DNA of 33,286 nt, from NCBI GenBank assembly GCA_964370435.1, contig CAYJJG010000017.1, forward strand, positions 1 through 33,286, read 5' to 3'. Below, piece after piece: positions 15,355 to 23,588 of this stretch. Made by a program: the position numbers and the translations under genes. Position 1 is the stretch's first letter, and every line of letters starts with the position of its first letter. The notes below the pieces were generated by a model. It saw only the letters and a list, made by a program, of their open reading frames with translations. It ran no database searches and was not told the origin of the DNA. This DNA comes from CALVGQ01 sp964370435 (GTDB taxonomy: Bacteria > Bacillota_I > Bacilli_A > Erysipelotrichales > Erysipelotrichaceae).

Positions 15355-17739
15355 TTAAAGTATATTTTCTTCATGTGCCACTTTTAGTATAGAAGCACGA
15401 TTTTTAACTTCAAACTTGTTCATAATATTTGAAATATGAAACTTTACTGTTGGTAAGGCTATACTCAATTCCTTTGCCATCTCTTCATTTTTTCGCCCTT
15501 GTGCCAAAAGATGGAGAATACTCATTTCCTTTTTAGTAAGCCCCCTATTTCTTTGCAAAGGTTTGAGATAATTTGGATATAACTCAGCCATCTTACTAGT
15601 TTCCCGTTCAATAATTGCTATATATTCCGGATCAAAATAATGTTGTTTATTAAACATTTCTTTAAGAATAGGTAACAATGCTACTCCTTCATCCGCTAAT
15701 ATGCGTATAAGCTTATATTCATAGGTAATTTTAAGTGCACGAAATAGTTGTTCCTCGTATTCTTCACCTCTTCTATATAATATTATTGCCTTTAATATAT
15801 GGAGCTGTGCTGCAAAATATCTACGCTCTGCTATTAATGTATAGCGCTCTAACACAGAGATAATATGTAGAGCATCAATATATTTCCCTAATGAAACATA
15901 CACTTTTGCCTTGGTAAACAACACATGTCGCTGTGTCAAATAAAATTTCTTGTGCTCATTAGGCGCCTGTTTTTCTAGCCATGTATTACAAAATGTTGCT
16001 CTGTTTGTGAGCAGTGAAAGTTGTACCATGCTGGCAACAATATTGGGAAGTATTTCAAAGTAATTTTCCTTCTCAGCCTTTTTATAAAACTGATTGAGCA
16101 CTTCTAGTGCTTTTTCATGATCATTTTCTGTACAATAAAGTCGTGCCATAATCGCAACTACAGTATACTGCATTCTTATGCTACCTTCGCGATTTGCTTC
16201 ATCAAGTGCTTTTGCAAGACTATCGATTGCTTCAGTTTTTTTATTGTGTTCATAGTGCAATTCACCAATTATCGTATTATAAGCTCCAATTGCTTCATAA
16301 CCTATAACTGCCTTTACCACTTTATTCATCATTGTGTGAAATACTTTATTGCTTTTTGACCAAGGTAATAAATCAAGCCCACCATTTAAAAGACTTGGCA
16401 TATTACCAGTTGGTGTAATAAATTTGAACGATGCACCAGTTTTGATAACATACTCCGAAAACAAAACTAAATTTTCTTTTAAATTATCTGAATTACTTAT
16501 AGGACAAGCAATTAAAGTTCGCATATAAACTTCTGAAGCTGTTTTATTTTTTTCATCATATGCAAGTTTTTTTAATTGCTGCATATATTTATCAAATTCA
16601 TTTTTCTTAAGTGCATAGGCTTGTATCAATGCTTTTGCACCAAGTAAGCGTGGATTTTTTTGCTCTTGATCTAATGACAGTTTTCCTATATATTCATCAC
16701 ATATCTCTGCAAATTCACACCCATCTGCATTTTCACTCAAATATATTACTATATTTTCAATTTTTTCATAATTTTCAGCTAAGGAATAACAATGAAGTGC
16801 TGCTTCCATATTTCGCTTTGCTTCATAAATATTACCTGCTATTTCTAAAACTATTTTAGGATCGAATAAATCGGTTTTTACAAGCTTACCTTGTAAATAA
16901 TGATAAAGATTAGATTCTATTTTGAAACTACTTTGTGAAACAGGTTCTAAAAAACCATAATCCAACAGCGGTATTAAATCAGCCTTAGTGATATTTTTAT
17001 TAATCTCTTTTACCATATCTAATGTAAAGGTATTGAAAACCGAGAGATGAAGAAGTAATTCAAGTTCTTTTTTTGAAAGCTCTTTTGTCACTGTGTCAAA
17101 ATAGCTATATAAATCATTACGTGTAAAATCAAGCACCGTATCAGCATTATAAACTTTTTCAGCTAGTCTTTGCAGATATAAAATTACTGCAACTGGGTAG
17201 CCTTCACTAAACTCTATACACTTGTTTATATGTCTTTTTACATCACTTTCATTTAAACTATCAAAACTATCATTACTTATTATATAAGAAGCAATCTGTT
17301 GTGCTTTAATTTTTAGTGTCTTCTTATCCTCTACAGCTATTGTATTGGATAGTTTCAAAGGAAAAAGATATTCTGGAAGTGGTGCTGTGCTTAATAACAT
17401 TATTTTAATATTATTATGTTCTAAAAATTTTGAAGTTAATAAATTAGACAACTTTTTTTGAGTTGTTTTATTTGTTATTTTATGTACATTATCAATTATT
17501 AGCAGTTTCTTCTCGATTGTTTTTTCACATTTTAAAAACATCACTTCAATGCTTTTAAAAATATCTTTACGTCCTGCATTATAAATCCTATAAATATCAA
17601 AATATCTTTGTGCAAATACTTTTGATTGTGCTGTTTTACCATAACCTGTCATTGCATGAAGATAAAATACATTATGATTTTCAAAATATTTAAACCACGT
17701 TCGACAAGTCGCTTGCGAAATCAAAGTGTTATTTTCCAA
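15355..17739 (-). CDS. MalT-like STAND ATPase / LuxR-family regulator
   Basis: This large (794-residue) ATP-dependent transcription regulator has an N-terminal P-loop ATPase with Walker A 'TGYGKT' (31-36) and Walker B 'KLLIIDNVH' (D83). A winged-helix/NOD-like region follows, then a long alpha-helical repeat (TPR-like, about 300-700), and a LuxR-type HTH at the C-terminus ('LTKKEMSILHLLAQGRKNEE', then 'PTVKFHISNIMNKFEVKNR'). I favour a TTG start at 17737-17739 because GGAGG lies 7 nt upstream. An in-frame ATG at 17766 would add nine residues but has only a weak site. It follows the HAD gene by 43 nt and is likely cotranscribed with it. The ligand and targets are unknown; the neighbouring sortase is one candidate target. 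Confidence 0.88.
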   Translation of the reverse strand: MENNTLISQATCRTWFKYFENHNVFYLHAMTGYGKTAQSKVFAQRYFDIYRIYNAGRKDIFKSIEVMFLKCEKTIEKKLLIIDNVHKITNKTTQKKLSNLLTSKFLEHNNIKIMLLSTAPLPEYLFPLKLSNTIAVEDKKTLKIKAQQIASYIISNDSFDSLNESDVKRHINKCIEFSEGYPVAVILYLQRLAEKVYNADTVLDFTRNDLYSYFDTVTKELSKKELELLLHLSVFNTFTLDMVKEINKNITKADLIPLLDYGFLEPVSQSSFKIESNLYHYLQGKLVKTDLFDPKIVLEIAGNIYEAKRNMEAALHCYSLAENYEKIENIVIYLSENADGCEFAEICDEYIGKLSLDQEQKNPRLLGAKALIQAYALKKNEFDKYMQQLKKLAYDEKNKTASEVYMRTLIACPISNSDNLKENLVLFSEYVIKTGASFKFITPTGNMPSLLNGGLDLLPWSKSNKVFHTMMNKVVKAVIGYEAIGAYNTIIGELHYEHNKKTEAIDSLAKALDEANREGSIRMQYTVVAIMARLYCTENDHEKALEVLNQFYKKAEKENYFEILPNIVASMVQLSLLTNRATFCNTWLEKQAPNEHKKFYLTQRHVLFTKAKVYVSLGKYIDALHIISVLERYTLIAERRYFAAQLHILKAIILYRRGEEYEEQLFRALKITYEYKLIRILADEGVALLPILKEMFNKQHYFDPEYIAIIERETSKMAELYPNYLKPLQRNRGLTKKEMSILHLLAQGRKNEEMAKELSIALPTVKFHISNIMNKFEVKNRASILKVAHEENIL

Positions 17740-17782
17740 TGCTATTCCTCCTTCCAAATTAGCCATAAATCGCTCTCATGCT

Positions 17783-18622
17783 TTATTTTGAGCTTTGAGC
17801 GATGGCTTTTACACGATATTCAATCTCTACATGTTGTAGTATTGTTTTTACAATTTCGTCAATTGGACTGTTTTCTTCATAGTTGCTAGGTGCAATAAAA
17901 TCAGCTCTTTTCTCATTAAATAAATCCTTAGCAGTAGTAGTATCATTACCACTAGGATTATAGATAGCTATTGTTTTACCACCGTTTTGTTTCACTAATT
18001 TCATTGCTGGAATATCGGTATACCCATCACCTATATAGATCATGCGATCAAAAGGTATAGGTCTTTTATCATCTGGCATGGACTTATTTAAATCAACATT
18101 ATTACTTTCATCAAGAATTCCTTTATTAATTCTAAAAAGATACTGTGTTTTTGTAGTGAAATTAACGACAGTAGCAGGCCATATAGCTACCTCACTGGCA
18201 TTATATACATATTTACATGCATATATCTTTTTAAATTCTTTAGCTATACTTGTACCTTCAATTATTTCTGATAAACCCGAAGAAATAATATAGTGTTCAA
18301 TTTCAATATTTAGCTGGTTTGCATACTCATTGATGCGCTTAAACCAAGTGTCTACACCATTAAAAAGCTCCACCTTTTTTCCTAGACTCACAAAATCTTG
18401 ACGTCTTATCGGCTGGTTTGCATGTTCAGCCTTTCTTAACATAATATACATATACGATAATATCGGATCCATTTTATTTTTTACAGTATAATCATTTACT
18501 TCTTTCCAGAAGATTGCTGGATCTTCAATGCCTATTGACGGAATAAATGAGAATTCCTGCATATCTTTTGGTGATAATGTTTTATCAAAATCATACATGA
18601 TTGCTACTTTAATTTTTTCCAT
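17783..18622 (-). CDS. HAD-family hydrolase (phosphoserine-phosphatase-like)
   Basis: This 279-residue cytosolic HAD phosphatase has motif I 'MYDFDKTLSP' (D11 and D13), 'YIISSGLSEIIEGT' as motif II, and motif III/IV 'MIYIGDGYTDIPAMKLVKQN', followed by 'GGKTIAIYNP'. The helical insert after motif I suggests a C1-type cap as in phosphoserine phosphatase-like enzymes. The substrate cannot be told from the sequence. It has a GAGGT site before the ATG. It is upstream of, and 43 nt from, the STAND regulator gene. A -10 with TGn extension lies at 18647-18655. Confidence 0.9.
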   Translation of the reverse strand: MEKIKVAIMYDFDKTLSPKDMQEFSFIPSIGIEDPAIFWKEVNDYTVKNKMDPILSYMYIMLRKAEHANQPIRRQDFVSLGKKVELFNGVDTWFKRINEYANQLNIEIEHYIISSGLSEIIEGTSIAKEFKKIYACKYVYNASEVAIWPATVVNFTTKTQYLFRINKGILDESNNVDLNKSMPDDKRPIPFDRMIYIGDGYTDIPAMKLVKQNGGKTIAIYNPSGNDTTTAKDLFNEKRADFIAPSNYEENSPIDEIVKTILQHVEIEYRVKAIAQSSK

Positions 18623-18646
18623 TTGTCATACCTCACTATTCAATTT

Positions 18647-18655
18647 ATTATACCA
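18647..18655 (-). promoter_or_regulatory. Extended -10 promoter of the HAD/STAND unit
   Basis: On the minus strand TGG-TATAAT lies about 24 bp before the HAD start codon. The -35 region is T-rich and has no clear hexamer. Confidence 0.45.
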
Positions 18656-18799
18656 CGGGTATTTAAAAAATACTGCTTTTGTACAATAAAGGAATGTATT
18701 TATTAATTTTATAATATATTTCAAATCAATACAATGTAGTCTTATTAAGGTTTTATTTCCCTGAAAATATTATTACAACTATCTGCCTTAACCGTTTTA

Positions 18800-18808
18800 T
18801 GCTATACT
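18800..18808 (+). promoter_or_regulatory. Extended -10 promoter of the 93-residue membrane protein
   Basis: TGC-TATACT precedes the start codon by about 38 bp. No good -35 hexamer is visible, which is common with extended -10 promoters. Confidence 0.45.
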
Positions 18809-18846
18809 ACAATACAGTTATATTTATTATTTGGAAGTAGGTATTT

Positions 18847-19128
18847 ATGTTATATATTGTTAAACTTCTATTGAACCTTGTTTCTTTTATCGTCACTAGC
18901 TACTATATAGTTTTACTCATTATAAGTAGAAAAAAAGTGCTAAAACATAGTCTAGCACCCCTATTTTTATTTTTAATTGTTATTCTCTACCTAAGCTTAA
19001 TTCTTCAAGTTTATTATGCTATTATAAGTAACTTTAGTACTGAAGAAACATCGATAGTTATGCTTTTCGCAATACCTCCTCTAACAGCAAATTTTTATCA
19101 TTTACTTTTAAAAGACGAAATAAATTAG
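18847..19128 (+). CDS. Small membrane protein, unknown function
   Basis: This 93-residue protein is highly hydrophobic, with three predicted membrane helices at about 5-27, 36-58 and 65-88 and short basic loops ('SRKKVLKH'). I do not recognise a family. A GGAAGTAGG Shine-Dalgarno and an extended -10 promoter support expression. Its stop codon overlaps the end of the convergent yhfW gene by 4 bp, so the two transcripts run into each other and no terminator separates them. Confidence 0.6.
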   Translation: MLYIVKLLLNLVSFIVTSYYIVLLIISRKKVLKHSLAPLFLFLIVILYLSLILQVYYAIISNFSTEETSIVMLFAIPPLTANFYHLLLKDEIN

Positions 19129-20327
19129 ATTTTCTTTAAAAAGGATTTACCATGTTCTGGCATTTCACAGTTAAAGTAATTACACACTGTAGCCCCTACA
19201 TCAGATAATGTATCACGGGTACCCACAGTTAGTGCAACATTATTACTTTTTATTAATAAAGGTACATGTTCTCTAGTATGTCGGTTATGGCCAATACTTG
19301 GATCATTACCATGATCTGCCATAACAATCAAAATATCTTCCTTATTTAATAAAGAGAGTATGGTTCCTATTTTCTCATCAGCAATGCATAATAACTCTTT
19401 AAACCATTTTGAATCTTGACTATGTCCCGCTAAATCTGTTTCTTGTACATTAGTGCATATAAACCCATGATTTAGCTTTTTAATTTCTTCTATAGTTAAA
19501 TCTAAAACCTCACTTGTATTTACACAAGATATTGATTTTCCTTGATTGTTATTTACGACATCTGCAACTTTTCCTAACAATGTTACCGAAATCTCTTTCT
19601 TTGCTAATAATGTTGGTGCTTGTACCGTTTCATTAACTCCATAACCTAAATGAAGACATTGATAACCTTGCTCATAGGATTTTGATTTAACCGCATGGAT
19701 ACCTATAAACTGTTCTTGTTTTATCTCTGCTGCTGCCAATAAATCATCAATAGTATTTCCAGTTCCACCAAATGGAATTACTCGATTAACAGTTGCTATT
19801 TCTCTAACTTTTTTAGCAATATCTAGTAGCTTTTCAAAAGGCATATAATCTAACGGTGCTGTACAATTATACGCCATCCCTAAATCGGCATCAATGTTAT
19901 CAGCAACTGTACAGTATTGATCTACTAATAAATATTTCACTTTATCATTGCCTAAATATTCTACTTTGTGCTGATGTTTTTTTAAGTGCTCTGCTACAGC
20001 ATCTACTTTTTGAGAAAATGGAAGAACGAGTGGTTTTTTAGGATTTGTCCCCATAATTTCTTGATGCCCCATAAAAGTATCAGCTCCATCATGCTTTAGC
20101 TTGCTTTTACCAAAAACTGCTTTATCACTAAATTTCATTAAAGCACTTTCTTTTCCATAGGCATTCATTAATCCTAGTTGCTCTAAATGAGGTAATTTTA
20201 AATCTGGAAAATCTTTTAAAATACTTCCGAAAGTATCGCTGATTTCATCACCAGGTCGTACTACTTTGGCATCATCCATAGCACCAATTCCAAATCCATC
20301 TAACACTATTACAATAAATCTACCCAT
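19125..20327 (-). CDS. yhfW: YhfW, phosphopentomutase-like metalloenzyme
   Basis: This 400-residue enzyme is of the alkaline-phosphatase superfamily, phosphopentomutase (DeoB) branch. Metal and catalytic segments visible are 'VLDGFGIGAMDDA' (D10), 'DGADTFMGHQEIMGT' around the phospho-threonine position, 'NVQETDLAGH', 'MADHGNDPSIGHNRHTREHVP', and 'TLSDVGATVCNYF'. Compared with true DeoB, the 'TFMGHQEIMG' stretch and the neighbours fit E. coli YhfW better, as remembered and not aligned. It probably moves or removes a phosphate on a pathway intermediate. It is the last gene of the operon; its start overlaps the yhfX end by 8 bp. Confidence 0.87.
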   Translation of the reverse strand: MGRFIVIVLDGFGIGAMDDAKVVRPGDEISDTFGSILKDFPDLKLPHLEQLGLMNAYGKESALMKFSDKAVFGKSKLKHDGADTFMGHQEIMGTNPKKPLVLPFSQKVDAVAEHLKKHQHKVEYLGNDKVKYLLVDQYCTVADNIDADLGMAYNCTAPLDYMPFEKLLDIAKKVREIATVNRVIPFGGTGNTIDDLLAAAEIKQEQFIGIHAVKSKSYEQGYQCLHLGYGVNETVQAPTLLAKKEISVTLLGKVADVVNNNQGKSISCVNTSEVLDLTIEEIKKLNHGFICTNVQETDLAGHSQDSKWFKELLCIADEKIGTILSLLNKEDILIVMADHGNDPSIGHNRHTREHVPLLIKSNNVALTVGTRDTLSDVGATVCNYFNCEMPEHGKSFLKKI

Positions 20328-21483
20328 AGTTGATTTCGCTCCCTAAGCTATCATAATTACCAATTACTTTAGGTTTATTTTGAGATAATCCTTCAATTAA
20401 AACGACATTGCTTCTAGTTACAAATATCTGAAATCTAAAAGCCATGATTACAGTATCATTCACTTTACATTGCTTATTTAAGGTGAAATAATAATCAATG
20501 CTTTCTAAATCTAATGGATCAACTTCTATGGGTTTTGCCGCATTTAAATTGGGTCCTACTAGTGCCTGTGCCATGTGTGAGCGACGATAAAAACCACCGC
20601 CATAACAGTATCCTTTATCATCAAAATTATGCGAAACTTCACTTAAATATAGAACACATGGAGTTTCATCACTTTTTTCATAAGCATGCATTGGTGTAGT
20701 TCCTGATAACCCATGACCTGGCTCAGCACTATTAATTTTATATTGTTTCATCAACTTTAAAGTCTCTACACAAGTAGTTGATGGTGCATTAATGTTATCT
20801 ATAGTTATACCCCATTCTTGTAACAGCTCATCTGCTTTTAAAAGTGTATATAAATTATCTAATGCTTTTATTTTCTTTAAATCTTCATCATATAAGAAAC
20901 AAGGAAAAGAGGTAATTCCACTAATAGTAACATTACTTAACTCTTTTACTTCTTTTATTACATCTTCTAATTCCTCAATCTTAAAACCAGCAATTTGACC
21001 GCTGTAAAGCAAGTCCTCTTCGCCTACAATTTTAAGCATGATTTTTTGAATCTTATTTGCTTTTTTTGCACAAGCATTAATATCTTTTATTTTATCAATA
21101 GAAAACACAGTGAAATATTCACAATTATAATCCACTAATTGTTGTAACAGCTGTTTTGGAGGCTGTACTAAATGCCCTACATTACTAATTGGAATATGAT
21201 GTTTCATCATAACTAAGGCTTCTTTGAAATCTACAACAACAGCACCTTTATAACCTAGTGCTACTAATAATTTTGCTAAATAAGGATTTCTTCCTACTTG
21301 TTTTAGCATAAAATACAAATCTATATTTTGTTGGTTGGCTTGGTTCAATATTTTAATAGCATTTTCTTTAAAAGTATCGACATCTATTAAATAACTATCA
21401 GGTAAAACTTGCCCTTGTTGGTGTAGTGAAAAAGCTAATTCCACTAATGGACTATTCTCACTAATCATTTTCTTTAAAAACAT
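20320..21483 (-). CDS. yhfX: YhfX, PLP-binding alanine-racemase-like protein
   Basis: This 387-residue fold-type III PLP protein has an alanine racemase-like N-terminal barrel. The candidate PLP lysine is K61 in 'LYFMLKQVGRNPYLAK'. Other conserved parts are 'GYKGAVVVDFKEALVM', 'ISNVGHLVQPPKQ', 'INSAEPGHGLSGTTPMHA', and the C-terminal 'GYCYGGGFYRRSHM' and 'TRSNVVLIEG...GNYDSLG'. These match what I recall of E. coli YhfX. The function is unknown; racemisation or another PLP reaction on an amino compound is likely. The start codon shares one base with the yhfS stop (TAATG), so translation is coupled. Confidence 0.9.
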   Translation of the reverse strand: MFLKKMISENSPLVELAFSLHQQGQVLPDSYLIDVDTFKENAIKILNQANQQNIDLYFMLKQVGRNPYLAKLLVALGYKGAVVVDFKEALVMMKHHIPISNVGHLVQPPKQLLQQLVDYNCEYFTVFSIDKIKDINACAKKANKIQKIMLKIVGEEDLLYSGQIAGFKIEELEDVIKEVKELSNVTISGITSFPCFLYDEDLKKIKALDNLYTLLKADELLQEWGITIDNINAPSTTCVETLKLMKQYKINSAEPGHGLSGTTPMHAYEKSDETPCVLYLSEVSHNFDDKGYCYGGGFYRRSHMAQALVGPNLNAAKPIEVDPLDLESIDYYFTLNKQCKVNDTVIMAFRFQIFVTRSNVVLIEGLSQNKPKVIGNYDSLGSEINYG

Positions 21484-22586
21484 TATTGTTTTGCCTTTTG
21501 AATACTTTCTTTTAATATGCGTAGTACAGTATCTTTACCTGATCTCATTGGATTAATTCTTACCATTCTGTCCACTAAAGTAGCATCATATTTCTTAAAA
21601 GTACCTGATACTTGATAGAACATTGGAGCAATCTCATACTTTGATTCAGCACCAATAGGATAGGGAGCTGCACCTAGTTTTGCTGCTTCCTCTAATACTT
21701 TCTTAGCAATATTATCTTCTAGTTCAACCAATAAAACTTTGGACTGAGCATTCGCAACAGTTGCATTTTTAACACCTTCGATTTTATTATCATTTATTTC
21801 TTGCATAATTGAATCCAAGACCTCTGCTTGAATTGCTAATGCAACAGGAGCATAAGTAAGTCCTACTAATACTTCTCTAGCTTGCCAACCTTGTACTTTG
21901 CTTCCACCTGAATAATTCATTTTTTCGATTTTATCAATATATTTTTTCTTTCCAACTAATATTCCCACTCCTTCAGGACCTAATAATTTGAATGAGGAAA
22001 ATGCTGATAAATCGGCACCTAGTTCCGAGCCCATTTTAGCCACCTTCATAACTGCATAATTATCATCAATGACAATTGGGATATCTTTAACGCCTTTAAT
22101 TGTTGCAATAACTTCTTCTAAATCATATTTATCTTCTAGCTTTTGTCTTGTGTGTTGAACAATTGCAGCATCTATTAAATTATTAGAAAGGACTTTGATG
22201 ATATCATCCTTATCATTAAAATCCGCTTCTATTATCTTTAATCCTAGCATTTCAATAGTTACTAATGTAGTTGGGTATATCGGTGCTTTGTGTACTAATA
22301 TTGTTTTATGAACATAGTCACAAGCAGTTAATCCATATCTAATAGCACCTGTTCCAGCACCAACTAATAAAACACAACTCTCTGCATTAAAATACTGAGC
22401 GATTACCTTCTCTACTTTAGTTACAAATTTAGGTTTATTAGCAGTACGCTCTACTCCTAAATCCCCCAATTGTAAAAAATCATAACCATTGAATTCTTTT
22501 GTTATTTCATCAATTAGTTTAAATTGTTTTTGTTTTGCTTCTTCTACAGAAATTGATTTTAATGTATATGATTCCATAATTTTCAC
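21483..22586 (-). CDS. yhfS: YhfS, fold-type I PLP-dependent enzyme
   Basis: This 367-residue protein is of the aspartate aminotransferase/cystathionine lyase-like fold. PLP-site features are 'GAGTGAIRYGL', 'PIVIDDNYAVMKVAKMGSELGADLS', then 'AFSSFKLLGPEGVGILVG' with the candidate Schiff-base lysine K200 (counting from the GTG start). 'GAAPYPIGAESKYEIAP' and 'RINPMRSGKDTVLRILKES' complete the match to E. coli YhfS as I remember it. The reaction (transamination, beta-elimination or ammonia loss) is unknown. I give the GTG start at 22586; the ATG at 22577 aligns better with the E. coli N-terminus, but only the GTG fits the Shine-Dalgarno once the intervening hairpin is folded. Confidence 0.9.
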   Translation of the reverse strand: MKIMESYTLKSISVEEAKQKQFKLIDEITKEFNGYDFLQLGDLGVERTANKPKFVTKVEKVIAQYFNAESCVLLVGAGTGAIRYGLTACDYVHKTILVHKAPIYPTTLVTIEMLGLKIIEADFNDKDDIIKVLSNNLIDAAIVQHTRQKLEDKYDLEEVIATIKGVKDIPIVIDDNYAVMKVAKMGSELGADLSAFSSFKLLGPEGVGILVGKKKYIDKIEKMNYSGGSKVQGWQAREVLVGLTYAPVALAIQAEVLDSIMQEINDNKIEGVKNATVANAQSKVLLVELEDNIAKKVLEEAAKLGAAPYPIGAESKYEIAPMFYQVSGTFKKYDATLVDRMVRINPMRSGKDTVLRILKESIQKAKQ

Positions 22587-22589
22587 GTA

Positions 22590-22624
22590 TTGATAAATTC
22601 ATTTTATCAATAACTAACTCCTTT
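22590..22624 (-). promoter_or_regulatory. Hairpin between Shine-Dalgarno and start of yhfS
   Basis: On the minus strand AAAGGAG (22618-22624) is followed after 7 nt by a perfect 8-bp hairpin, TTGATAAA-ATGAA-TTTATCAA (22590-22610), and then 3 nt to the GTG start. Unfolded, the ribosome site is over 30 nt from the start; folded, the spacing is about 10 nt. This may control yhfS translation. Confidence 0.5.
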
Positions 22625-22639
22625 CTAAATTGAATAAGA

Positions 22640-22668
22640 AAGCTCAACTCTAAAATTGAATTGAGCTT
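22640..22668 (-). terminator. Hairpin inside the yhf operon, between php and yhfS
   Basis: Arms AAGCTCAA / TTGAGCTT close a stem with further partial pairing in the loop. On the minus strand it is followed by the moderate tract TTTCTTATTC. It may be a weak terminator or mRNA end-stabilising structure that lowers expression of yhfS-yhfX-yhfW relative to the upstream genes. Confidence 0.45.
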
Positions 22669-22674
22669 ATTAAT

Positions 22675-23580
22675 CTAAAAACTAAATATTCTTTTAGGGT
22701 TATCAATTAACATTTTATTAATATCTTGATCACTAATGTCATAAGTTTTTAATAATGGCACAAAAGATTCCATAACAGTTTTATATCCTGCATGTTCACC
22801 ACATTCATCTAGATACGATAATCTAGAGACATCTTGTGATAAAACAATTTGATTTACATAACCTAATTCTATTAAAGCTTTAATATTTTTAGCACGTAAA
22901 TCATCTAATAAATAAACTTCTTTTCCAACAGTATCAAAACCTATATTGACTCCTGTTTTTAATATCTCAACATAATAGTCTAAATCATTAGCTAAATCTA
23001 AATGACCTAATATAATCTTATCTTTAGCCATATTGTACTTTGTTAAAAGTGCAATTTGTTCTAAAGCAAGTAACCCTAATTGACAATGTGTAGTAACTGC
23101 ACAACCCACTTTGCTAGCTGCAAGTCCAGCTGCCAATAGTACTTTTTCTTCGCTTGCACTCATTTCTTTACTCGAAGCAACCTCACCAATAACACCCGCT
23201 TTTATGCCAGTATTATCAATACCTATCGTTAGCTCTTTTTCAAAAATTGCTGCAATCTCTTCTACTGACATTGCTCTAAGTTCATTTGAGTGATAATCAT
23301 CTAAATAAAAACCAGTGCTTGCAATAATATTTAAACCCGTGATTTCACTTAGTTTTTTTAATCCTAGAACATCTCTACCCATATCATTACAGGTAACTTC
23401 AACCATAGTTTTAACACCTAAATCTATAGCCTTATTTACTTCTCTAACTATTAGTTCAAAATCATCAAAAGTCGAATCGGTGTTTTTTCGAACTCTAGAC
23501 AAATCTAACAATAAATGTTCGTGACTCATCGTAATTCCAATTTCTTCTGGATTAATAGGTCCTAATACTGTATAAATCAT
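22675..23580 (-). CDS. php: Php (YhfV), phosphotriesterase-homology protein
   Basis: This 301-residue amidohydrolase-superfamily TIM barrel is of the phosphotriesterase-like branch. Binuclear metal ligands are visible: H20/H22 in 'MSHEHLLLD', bridging E133 in 'VIGEVASS' (where true phosphotriesterases use a carboxylated Lys; E. coli Php also uses Glu as I recall), H165 in 'TTHCQLG', H193 in 'LGHLDLAND' and D250 in 'LSQDVSRLSYL'. Members hydrolyse lactones, phosphorylated lactones or esters, so a lactonase or esterase step in the yhf pathway is likely. It starts 8 nt after yhfT and is followed by two hairpins before yhfS. Confidence 0.92.
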   Translation of the reverse strand: MIYTVLGPINPEEIGITMSHEHLLLDLSRVRKNTDSTFDDFELIVREVNKAIDLGVKTMVEVTCNDMGRDVLGLKKLSEITGLNIIASTGFYLDDYHSNELRAMSVEEIAAIFEKELTIGIDNTGIKAGVIGEVASSKEMSASEEKVLLAAGLAASKVGCAVTTHCQLGLLALEQIALLTKYNMAKDKIILGHLDLANDLDYYVEILKTGVNIGFDTVGKEVYLLDDLRAKNIKALIELGYVNQIVLSQDVSRLSYLDECGEHAGYKTVMESFVPLLKTYDISDQDINKMLIDNPKRIFSF

Positions 23581-23588
23581 TGTTTACC

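Noticed and set aside
19125..20327. True phosphopentomutase DeoB of nucleoside catabolism
   Set aside because: The fold is shared, but no deo or nucleoside genes are near, and both its distinctive motifs and seven yhf neighbours fit YhfW.
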